From: Candidatus Izemoplasma sp.
GTDB lineage: Bacteria > Bacillota_I > Bacilli_A > Izemoplasmatales > Izemoplasmataceae
DNA: 10,587 nt
Direction: 5' to 3'
NCBI GenBank assembly: GCA_007116205.1
Contig: SKIY01000084.1
Location: 1 to 10,587, forward strand
The position numbers and the translations under genes are program-made. Shown here one piece after another: positions 1 to 5,429 of this stretch. The stretch's first letter is position 1. Each line of letters opens with the position of its first letter. The notes under the pieces are model-generated. The model searched no databases, was not told the DNA's origin, and was given only the letters and a program-made list of their open reading frames with translations.

Positions 1-172
1 CTTTATTTCTATACATCATATTTAACTCTTTAATTTTTTCATTAGAAACTAAAACCACGTTAATAACACGTTTTTTTGATGTTTTGGTTTCTTTATACGC
101 CTTTTTAAGTACTTTATGTAGTAGTGGTTGATAATTTTCAGTATTGACTTGATTAATGATGTTCATTTTCAT
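1..172 (-). CDS. ybeY: Endoribonuclease YbeY, N-terminal part (truncated by window edge)
   Basis: The 57 visible residues are the N-terminus of YbeY, a zinc-dependent single-strand endoribonuclease involved in 16S rRNA 3'-end maturation and ribosome quality control. The recognisable part is the stretch VVLVSNEKIKELNMMYRNK (residues 39-57), which fits the family pattern of a beta strand followed by a helix ending in LNxxYR. The catalytic HxxxHxxGxxH zinc motif lies beyond the window and cannot be checked. The ATG at 172 is chosen, with a second in-frame ATG at 166. Neither has a clear Shine-Dalgarno site, so translation probably depends on coupling to phoH, whose end overlaps this gene by 20 bases. 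In B. subtilis the gene for the HD-domain protein PgpH lies between phoH and ybeY; here the two genes are adjacent. The assignment rests on motif and position. Confidence 0.9.
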   Translation of the reverse strand, partial: MKMNIINQVNTENYQPLLHKVLKKAYKETKTSKKRVINVVLVSNEKIKELNMMYRNK

Positions 173-1118
173 ACCGCGCTAGAATCTTTTGAATCAATGG
201 ATGTCTAATCACATCAATCGTCTCAAAACGGATGACTTCGATTCCGTGCACTCCTTTTAAAAGTTCGGTTGCATGAATAAGACCACTACTTGAATTTGGC
301 GGTAAATCGATTTGCGTTAAATCGCCCGTAACAATCATTTTTGAATGAAAGCCTAAACGGGTTAAAAAGAGCTTCATTTGACCTTTGGTGGTGTTTTGCG
401 CTTCATCGAGTATCACATAAGCTTTTTCTAGCGTGCGCCCGCGCATATACGCAAGTGGAGCAATTTCAATCACCCCACGGTCAATAAGTTCATCGGTTTG
501 TTTTGTGCCTAAGACTTCATATAAAGCATCATATAAAGGACGTAAATAGGGATCAATCTTTTCTTTTAGGTCTCCAGGTAAAAACCCTAAATTTTCTCCA
601 GCTTCTACTGCAGGTCGCGTTAAGATAATTTTTGATATGTCCCCATTTTTTAGTTTGCTTACTGCGTGGATGACTGCAACATACGTTTTTCCTGTCCCAG
701 CGGGTCCAATTGAGAAAACCAAATCATTATTTTCGATCGCTTGGATATAGCGTTTTTGATTAATTGTTTTTGCGTAAATTGGTTTTCCAGTTAGGGTCTT
801 GGTTATTTCAATCCGTTTTAAGTAGTGATCTAATATATCACCTTGTGCCATCGACTGAATCAAGGTAGCAACATAGATCACATCGCGTTCACTAATATGG
901 ATATTTGCCTCGACTAAACGAATTAAAGTATCAAATGTTTCTTCAATTCGTTTTAACAGTTTTTCGTCTTCTGTATTGACATGAATAGCTTCACCTTTAG
1001 TAAAGATTTCGACCCCAAAATGACTGTTTAAAACGTTTAAATGGCGATCGTTAACCCCGATCACCTCACTAAATGTATGGATGTTTTTAAATGCTGTTTT
1101 TAATGGTTTGAGTTTCAA
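153..1118 (-). CDS. phoH: PhoH family ATPase
   Basis: This 321-residue protein is a full-length PhoH-like P-loop ATPase, a cytoplasmic family widely found beside ybeY and tied by context to RNA metabolism; its exact substrate is not settled. The Walker A motif GPAGTGKT is at residues 138-145, Walker B VILDEAQN at about 235-242, and the family motif TGDLTQIDLP at 264-273. The N-terminal ~110 residues form the usual small PhoH N-domain. The start is TTG, because no ATG occurs in frame until well into the protein, and AAAGGAG at 1134-1128 lies nine bases before it, which is good spacing. An extended -10 promoter lies just upstream. The end overlaps ybeY by 20 bases, so the two are very likely co-transcribed and translationally coupled. 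Confidence 0.96.
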   Translation of the reverse strand: MKLKPLKTAFKNIHTFSEVIGVNDRHLNVLNSHFGVEIFTKGEAIHVNTEDEKLLKRIEETFDTLIRLVEANIHISERDVIYVATLIQSMAQGDILDHYLKRIEITKTLTGKPIYAKTINQKRYIQAIENNDLVFSIGPAGTGKTYVAVIHAVSKLKNGDISKIILTRPAVEAGENLGFLPGDLKEKIDPYLRPLYDALYEVLGTKQTDELIDRGVIEIAPLAYMRGRTLEKAYVILDEAQNTTKGQMKLFLTRLGFHSKMIVTGDLTQIDLPPNSSSGLIHATELLKGVHGIEVIRFETIDVIRHPLIQKILARYENEHH

Positions 1119-1149
1119 CGAATCCTACTCCTTTAGCCAAGTTATGTAT

Positions 1150-1178
1150 ATTATACCACAATCGTACAATAATTAAAT
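1150..1178 (-). promoter_or_regulatory. Probable phoH promoter (extended -10 type)
   Basis: On the minus strand TATAAT lies at 1155-1150 and is preceded by TGG, giving an extended -10 (TGnTATAAT). The hexamer 17 bases upstream (ATTTAA, 1178-1173) is a poor -35, as expected when an extended -10 compensates. The predicted start near 1143 gives a leader of about 25 bases before the phoH TTG codon. The -35 side touches the tail of the upstream lipoprotein terminator. Confidence 0.7.
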
Positions 1179-1207
1179 AAACGGTGAGTGTTTTTTCACC
1201 GTTTATT
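1176..1207 (-). terminator. Terminator after the lipoprotein gene
   Basis: A perfect 12-base-pair inverted repeat (AATAAACGGTGA at 1176-1187 and its complement at 1196-1207) encloses an 8-base loop. It starts about 30 bases after the lipoprotein stop codon. On the minus strand the stem is followed by a T-rich but interrupted tail (TAATTATTG), so it is probably a rho-independent terminator of moderate strength. Confidence 0.75.
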
Positions 1208-1235
1208 ATTCATCTTTATAAGGTGCTTGTAAGGG

Positions 1236-1721
1236 TTAGTTAACGCCTTCCATTGCAACGCCAATTTGATATTCTGTTAAGGTTTTAGCAATAAACGTAT
1301 AGTCTTGCGCAAATGGATTTTCCGCTAAACTATCGAGGACTTGCCGTTGATAGTTATCACTTTTTAAGGTTCTTTCTAGGTGTTGGTAGTCTGAACGTGT
1401 TAAATCTTTATCTGCATAAAAGAAGGCATCACCTTCATCAGGAATAAATAGCGTTGCTTCAATATACACATAATCAGTCAATACCGATGAGAACTCTGGA
1501 ATCATTAACTTAATCGCATAAATACACATCGTTCCCGCTTCTTCACCACTACCAATAAAGGTACAAGCATACGTTGCTTCTTCCACTTCAATATCAATTT
1601 TCAGTTGTGCACGTACACGTGTAAAGACATCGTTCGCATGTTCTGGTGGTTCTTCATCACGAGAACACGCCGTCAGTGAAAGCACAAGAATAAAACCAAG
1701 TGCTAAGATTAATTTCTTCAT
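1236..1721 (-). CDS. Putative lipoprotein of unknown function
   Basis: I do not recognise the family. The 161-residue product starts with a lipoprotein signal peptide: MKK, a hydrophobic core (residues 4-17) and the lipobox LTAC with the lipidated cysteine at C19, followed by the charged and proline-containing SRDEEPPEH, as expected for a protein tethered outside the membrane. The mature part is acidic and predicted soluble, with no further membrane segment. It contains two cysteines, C53 and C66, close enough to form a disulfide. The ATG at 1721 has a strong site, AGGAGG, about 8 bases upstream. The gene has its own promoter and its own terminator and so looks like an independent unit between rpsU and phoH. 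A function in solute binding or envelope upkeep would be a guess. Confidence is high that it is a real lipoprotein gene and nil for its role. Confidence 0.87.
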   Translation of the reverse strand: MKKLILALGFILVLSLTACSRDEEPPEHANDVFTRVRAQLKIDIEVEEATYACTFIGSGEEAGTMCIYAIKLMIPEFSSVLTDYVYIEATLFIPDEGDAFFYADKDLTRSDYQHLERTLKSDNYQRQVLDSLAENPFAQDYTFIAKTLTEYQIGVAMEGVN

Positions 1722-1779
1722 TAAAATTGCCTCCTAAGGACTTGCAAAAGCCACTAAAAATTCGTTTCCTTTTCTAACA

Positions 1780-1808
1780 ATTATAAAGGAGTATAGACCT
1801 TAAGTCAA
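1780..1808 (-). promoter_or_regulatory. Promoter of the lipoprotein gene
   Basis: On the minus strand TTGACT (1808-1803) is followed after exactly 17 bases by TATAAT (1785-1780), a near-consensus sigma-A-type promoter. The predicted start near 1773 gives a leader of about 50 bases before the ATG at 1721. It lies just downstream of the rpsU terminator, so the lipoprotein gene is transcribed separately. Confidence 0.85.
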
Positions 1809-1825
1809 ATCAAATTTTTAACGCT

Positions 1826-1859
1826 AAAAACAAAAAAACAAGCGCACAAGTGTGCGCTT
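1826..1859 (-). terminator. Strong rho-independent terminator after rpsU
   Basis: The stem AAGCGCAC (1840-1847) pairs with GTGCGCTT (1852-1859) around a 4-base loop. On the minus strand it is followed by G, seven T, G and five T (1839-1826). It begins 7 bases after the rpsU stop codon and is a classic intrinsic terminator. Confidence 0.95.
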
Positions 1860-1866
1860 ATAAAAA

Positions 1867-2037
1867 TTATTTTTTAGCTTTGTTTTGACGTTGCTTAATT
1901 TTCTTTGATACACTCGGTTTTACGTAATATTCTCTCTTACGAGCTTCCGCAAGGGTACCTGAACGTGAAACATCGCGTTTGAATCGCTTCAACGCGTCTT
2001 CCAAAGATTCATTGTTTCTAACAACTGTTTTTGCCAT
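1867..2037 (-). CDS. rpsU: 30S ribosomal protein S21
   Basis: This small gene encodes 56 residues beginning MAKTVVRNNESLEDALKRFK and ending in a lysine-rich tail (QRQNKAKK). The opening VRNNESLEDALKRFKR, the REYYVKPS segment (about residues 35-42) and the basic C-terminus are typical of bacterial S21 and of the usual length in Bacillota (about 57). S21 sits in the small subunit near the 3' end of 16S rRNA and aids initiation. The ATG at 2037 follows an unusually good ribosome binding site, GGAAGGAGGG, 7 bases upstream. The gene has its own promoter and terminator, though read-through from mtaB is possible because no convincing terminator separates them. In B. subtilis rpsU is also near mtaB and phoH, so the position is conserved. 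Confidence 0.97.
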   Translation of the reverse strand: MAKTVVRNNESLEDALKRFKRDVSRSGTLAEARKREYYVKPSVSKKIKQRQNKAKK

Positions 2038-2075
2038 AAGGTCTCCCTCCTTCCGCTCATAAATTTACCATATGT

Positions 2076-2104
2076 ATAATAACAAATAATGCCGATAATG
2101 TAAA
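2076..2104 (-). promoter_or_regulatory. Promoter of rpsU
   Basis: On the minus strand TTTACA (2104-2099) is followed after exactly 17 bases by TATTAT (2081-2076), which is also preceded by TGT, giving an extended -10. The predicted start near 2069 leaves a leader of about 30 bases that holds the strong ribosome binding site. It lies in the ~110-base gap between mtaB and rpsU. Confidence 0.8.
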
Positions 2105-2148
2105 GTTTTTTAGCATTTTCCTTCAAAAACCTTACAATTACTACACAT

Positions 2149-3438
2149 TTAACATAAATTAGCTAAACTTTGAGGATAATTAGCGGTGACAATTTCAATA
2201 TCGTGCAGCGTATTTACAAGATCTTTTTGGGTAGGGACTTTTACATATATATAATTTGAGGTATGACCATAACAATAATCACCATCACAGCGCTCAAATA
2301 ACACACTTTGTTTAAATGGCTTCATAGACGCTATATAATCATTTGCCAGTTTTTCATTTAAAGCAATCAGTTTATTAACCCGCAATGATTTGATCGTGCC
2401 ATGTACTTGTGCTTTCACTTTTGCGGCTTTTGTACCACTACGCTTTGAGTACGGAAAGACATGCATCTCAGAAAACTGACACGCTTTCACTGTGTTCTCA
2501 ATCGCTTCAAAGTCCGCTTCACTCTCTTCAGGATAGCCAACAATAATATCCGTCGTAATCGCAATATTCGGTAAAAGACTACGTATTTTAATCAATTTCT
2601 CATGATAATCCGTCAAACGGTAACGGCGCCGCATTTTTTCTAAAATACGGTCAGAACCACTTTGAATCGGAATGTGCAAGTGCTGTGCAAAAACAGGATT
2701 TTCTGCAAATAGTGTTAAAATATCGTCAGTGAGTTGATTAAACTCAATCGATGATATACGTAATCGCTTGAGGCTTGGCAGTTTTGATAATGCAAGCAAC
2801 AAATCGTAAAACGTTACATTTTCTAAATCACTTCCGTAGCCACCCGTATGAATACCCGTTAAAACAATTTCTTTATAGCCTTCTTTAATCAACTGTTTAG
2901 CTTCATTGAGTATTTCATCTTTATCACGACTTCTAACCGGCCCTCTAGCAAACGGAATAATACAATAGCTACAGTACTGATTACACCCATCTTGAATCTT
3001 AATAAACGCACGGGTATTTTCAGAAAAACTCGTAACATTTAAACGATCAAACGTTTTACTGCGGGTAATATCTTTGACCGCCATAATTTGTTTACGGTCG
3101 CGTAAATATTGTTTAATTAACGGTAACAGTTGTTCGCGCTGACTCGTACCCATCACAATATCCACCCCATCAATCGCCGCCACTGTTTCACTATCGATTT
3201 GACTATAACAGCCAATCACAGCAACAACCGCATCAGGATTTTGCTTTACCGCACGCCGAATTGCTTTGCGGCTTTTTGCATCACTAGCATTCGTAACGGT
3301 ACAAGTATTAATCACATAAATATCTGCAAAATCTTTATGATGAACAACGGTAAAGCAATAATCAAGAAAAAGCTTTTGTAAAGCTTCACTTTCATAAGTA
3401 TTTACTTTACACCCTAAAGTATAAAAAGCGACATCCAT
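2149..3438 (-). CDS. mtaB: tRNA (N6-L-threonylcarbamoyladenosine(37)-C2)-methylthiotransferase MtaB
   Basis: This 429-residue radical-SAM methylthiotransferase adds a methylthio group to t6A at position 37 of tRNAs reading ANN codons, making ms2t6A. The N-terminal UPF0004 domain carries the three cysteines of the auxiliary iron-sulfur cluster: C10 (LGCKVN), C46 (NTCTV) and C77 (GCYSQ). The radical-SAM motif CNQYCSYC gives C152, C156 and C159, followed by IIPFARGPVRSR. A TRAM-like RNA-binding domain occupies about residues 370-429. The LGCKVN start and the position beside rsmE favour MtaB over MiaB or RimO. The gene begins 2 bases after rsmE ends, so the pair is co-transcribed; its own ribosome binding site (GAGTGAG) is weak and translation is probably coupled. 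No strong terminator follows. Confidence 0.95.
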   Translation of the reverse strand: MDVAFYTLGCKVNTYESEALQKLFLDYCFTVVHHKDFADIYVINTCTVTNASDAKSRKAIRRAVKQNPDAVVAVIGCYSQIDSETVAAIDGVDIVMGTSQREQLLPLIKQYLRDRKQIMAVKDITRSKTFDRLNVTSFSENTRAFIKIQDGCNQYCSYCIIPFARGPVRSRDKDEILNEAKQLIKEGYKEIVLTGIHTGGYGSDLENVTFYDLLLALSKLPSLKRLRISSIEFNQLTDDILTLFAENPVFAQHLHIPIQSGSDRILEKMRRRYRLTDYHEKLIKIRSLLPNIAITTDIIVGYPEESEADFEAIENTVKACQFSEMHVFPYSKRSGTKAAKVKAQVHGTIKSLRVNKLIALNEKLANDYIASMKPFKQSVLFERCDGDYCYGHTSNYIYVKVPTQKDLVNTLHDIEIVTANYPQSLANLC

Positions 3439-3440
3439 CG

Positions 3441-4166
3441 TTACTCACTCATTTCTAATGCATAACTAATTGCAGCTAAACTAAAAATCGCTGCCGTTTC
3501 ACTCCGTAATATACGCGGCCCAAGCGTTACAACTTGAGCGTATTGTTCTAAATAAGCGATTTCTGATTCAGTGAAACCACCTTCTGGTCCGATAATTACC
3601 ATGATTTTTGCATCTTTTGAAGTTGTTTTCAGCGCTTTTTTTAAAGAAACACTGCTCTCTTTTTCATAAGCGACAAAGATGGTATCATAACGAGAATAAT
3701 CAAGGGAATCAATCCGCATCACACTTTCAATATTTCCAACATGATTGCGGTGTGACTGCTCACTCGCTTCTTGAATGATTGCTTGCCAACGCGATTGTTT
3801 TTTAGAAACATTTTTTTCATCGAGTTTAACAATCGTGCGGTCTGTGATGATAGGGATAATTGTGTCGACACCAAGTTCAGTTGCTTTTTGGCAAACGAGT
3901 TCAAAATGATCTTTTCGTATTAACGCTTGAGCAAGCGTAATATGAAACAATTTATCAAGCTTTGGTAAAGCCCGTACTTTATTTAATGTCACCGTAGTCT
4001 TATCAATACTTAAAATGTTCATTAAAAAGCAGCGGCCCTCATGATCACAAACGACGACTTGATCATCTGCTTTCATGCGCATAACATGTGCCATATGGTG
4101 GTACTGATTATTATCAGAAATGGTTAAAGTATCTGCAATTTGTTGATTCACAAAATAACGTTGCAT
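3441..4166 (-). CDS. rsmE: 16S rRNA (uracil(1498)-N3)-methyltransferase RsmE
   Basis: RsmE is a SPOUT-class (knotted) enzyme that uses S-adenosylmethionine to methylate N3 of U1498 in helix 44 of 16S rRNA. Counting from the chosen start there are 241 residues. An N-terminal PUA-like domain spans about 1-70. The SPOUT domain follows, with EASEQSHR (133-140), the IIGPEGGF cofactor loop (191-198) and LGPRILRSETA (215-225), all hallmark motifs. The ATG at 4166 is preferred over one at 4184. The sequence GGATGTGATC before 4166 matches the extended Shine-Dalgarno with one mismatch, the upstream ATG has no site, and the predicted promoter would start transcription almost on the upstream ATG. It forms a two-gene unit with mtaB. 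In B. subtilis prmA lies between dnaJ and rsmE; it is absent here. Confidence 0.95.
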   Translation of the reverse strand: MQRYFVNQQIADTLTISDNNQYHHMAHVMRMKADDQVVVCDHEGRCFLMNILSIDKTTVTLNKVRALPKLDKLFHITLAQALIRKDHFELVCQKATELGVDTIIPIITDRTIVKLDEKNVSKKQSRWQAIIQEASEQSHRNHVGNIESVMRIDSLDYSRYDTIFVAYEKESSVSLKKALKTTSKDAKIMVIIGPEGGFTESEIAYLEQYAQVVTLGPRILRSETAAIFSLAAISYALEMSE

Positions 4167-4193
4167 CCGATCACATCCATTCATATCGACGTT

Positions 4194-4222
4194 ATTATAT
4201 CATAGGAAACGTTAGTGAACAA
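4194..4222 (-). promoter_or_regulatory. Promoter of rsmE-mtaB
   Basis: On the minus strand TATAAT lies at 4199-4194 and is preceded by TGA, making an extended -10. The -35 candidate TTGTTC (4222-4217) is 17 bases upstream and lies in the T-rich tail of the dnaJ terminator. The predicted start near 4187 gives a leader of about 20 bases to the ATG at 4166, which supports that start codon. It makes rsmE-mtaB independent of the heat-shock operon. Confidence 0.75.
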
Positions 4223-4263
4223 ACAAAAGCCGCTCAAAATCAGCGGTACAGAGCGGCTTTTGT
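4217..4263 (-). terminator. Terminator of the hrcA-grpE-dnaK-dnaJ operon
   Basis: A 13-base-pair perfect inverted repeat (4223-4235 with 4251-4263; core AAAAGCCGCTC / GAGCGGCTTTT) encloses a 15-base loop. On the minus strand it is followed by a T-rich tract (TTTTGTTTGTTC). The stem begins within the dnaJ stop codon, so the operon ends with almost no 3' spacer. Confidence 0.92.
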
Positions 4264-5375
4264 TACTTTTTTATTTTAGATTTTAATTTTTGCCAAATGG
4301 TTTCATCGTTGGTTAAGTCAGTGGTGCTTAACTCTTCTAACAGTTTTTCTTGTTTTTTCGTTAAATTGGTCGGTGTAATGACTTTAATCACAACATGTAA
4401 ATCGCCTTTACGCTTACTGCGTAAATTTGGCATACCCTTACCGCGTAAACGGAACGTTTTATGTGATTGGGTACCAGCTGGTATTTTTAGTTTAATATTC
4501 CCATATGGGGTTGGGACTTTTAGTTCATCCCCGAGCGCAGCTTGTGGGAAGGTTACTGGCATTTCCATAACTAAATCATCACCGTGGCGTTCATAAGTAT
4601 CACTGGCTTCGACTTCAAAGACAATATATAAGTCACCTGGTGGTCCCCCATTAACGCCTTTATGTCCAAATCCTGGCATTCTAAGTTGATTGTTATTGTC
4701 GACACCTTCAGGAATATTGACATTAATTTTTTTCTCTTTGCCAACAACCCCTTCACCGCCACACGTTTCACATTTACGGGTCACTGTTTTCCCTGAACCG
4801 CCACATTGATTACACGCGGTTTGGGTTCTTGTGCGACCAAATAGTGATTGTTGTTCGACCGTAATCGTTCCAGAACCATTACATTTCGAACAAGTTTTCA
4901 CATCATCTTTAGAATGCGCACCTGAGCCATGACAGCTCGTACACTCCTCATAAACGGTTGTGCGTATCGTTTTCTTTCCACCATTGACAGCTTCTTCAAA
5001 ACTTACGCGCATGCGTTTGTGAATATCTTGGCCTTTACGCGGCGCATTTTGTTGCTGACTGCGTCGCTGAGAACCGCCACCGAAAAACGATGAAAAGATA
5101 TCATTGATATCAAAATCAAAGCCTTCAAAGCCACCGCCACCACCAAAGCCTTGCTGATTCGCTTGATGACCAAAACGGTCATACTGCGCCCGCTTATTCG
5201 CGTCGCTTAACATTTCATACGCTTCGCGGACTTCTTTGAACTTGCTTTCAGCATCTGCTTCTTTATTTACATCGGGGTGGTATTTACGCGCTAACTTCCG
5301 ATAAGCACTTTTAATCTCTTGGTCCGATGCGTTTTTATCGATTCCTAATACTTCATAGTAGTCTCTTTTGCTCAT
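4263..5375 (-). CDS. dnaJ: Chaperone protein DnaJ (Hsp40, class A)
   Basis: This 370-residue co-chaperone delivers unfolded clients to DnaK and stimulates its ATPase. The J-domain (about 1-70) contains the HPD motif at 33-35. A Gly/Phe-rich linker follows (about 76-101: GFGGGGGFEGFDFDIND, FFGGG), then a Gln/Arg-rich patch near 103-110. The zinc-finger domain has four CxxCxGxG repeats with cysteine pairs at 145/148, 162/165, 188/191 and 202/205, all intact. The C-terminal substrate-binding domains run from about 212 to 350. Length and domain order are those of an ordinary class A DnaJ. The ATG at 5375 follows GAGGTGA with good spacing. The gene is the last of the hrcA operon, 54 bases after dnaK, with a stable hairpin in the gap, and ends directly at the operon terminator. 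Confidence 0.98.
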   Translation of the reverse strand: MSKRDYYEVLGIDKNASDQEIKSAYRKLARKYHPDVNKEADAESKFKEVREAYEMLSDANKRAQYDRFGHQANQQGFGGGGGFEGFDFDINDIFSSFFGGGSQRRSQQQNAPRKGQDIHKRMRVSFEEAVNGGKKTIRTTVYEECTSCHGSGAHSKDDVKTCSKCNGSGTITVEQQSLFGRTRTQTACNQCGGSGKTVTRKCETCGGEGVVGKEKKINVNIPEGVDNNNQLRMPGFGHKGVNGGPPGDLYIVFEVEASDTYERHGDDLVMEMPVTFPQAALGDELKVPTPYGNIKLKIPAGTQSHKTFRLRGKGMPNLRSKRKGDLHVVIKVITPTNLTKKQEKLLEELSTTDLTNDETIWQKLKSKIKK

Positions 5376-5398
5376 AATTCACCTCGCGTTCAAAGGCA

Positions 5399-5420
5399 TG
5401 AAGCAGCCGAAGCTGCTTCA
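5399..5420 (-). other. UUCG-capped hairpin between dnaK and dnaJ
   Basis: In the mRNA sense a 9-base-pair perfect stem (TGAAGCAGC / GCTGCTTCA) is closed by the tetraloop TTCG in a C(UUCG)G context, an exceptionally stable RNA loop. No run of T follows it on the minus strand, so it does not look like an ordinary terminator. It starts about 10 bases after the dnaK stop codon and ends 23 bases before the dnaJ start. Likely roles are protecting the dnaK mRNA end, processing, or partial attenuation of dnaJ. Confidence 0.85.
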
Positions 5421-5429
5421 AACACTTTG

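Noticed and set aside
2075..2080. TATAAT on the plus strand as a forward promoter
   Set aside because: No plus-strand gene lies downstream; it overlaps the minus-strand rpsU -10 in an AT-rich spacer.
2105..2140. Weak inverted repeat after mtaB (AAGGTTTTT / AAAAAACTT) as a terminator
   Set aside because: The stem is AT-rich with an internal mismatch and a long loop; it is not convincing, so mtaB may read through into rpsU.
3130..3381. Plus-strand open frame of 83 codons inside mtaB
   Set aside because: It is antisense to well-conserved MtaB coding sequence covering the cluster cysteines, has no family resemblance, and is a shadow frame.
4167..4184. Upstream ATG at 4184 as the rsmE start
   Set aside because: It lacks a ribosome binding site and would lie about 3 bases from the predicted transcription start; the ATG at 4166 has a near-complete extended Shine-Dalgarno.
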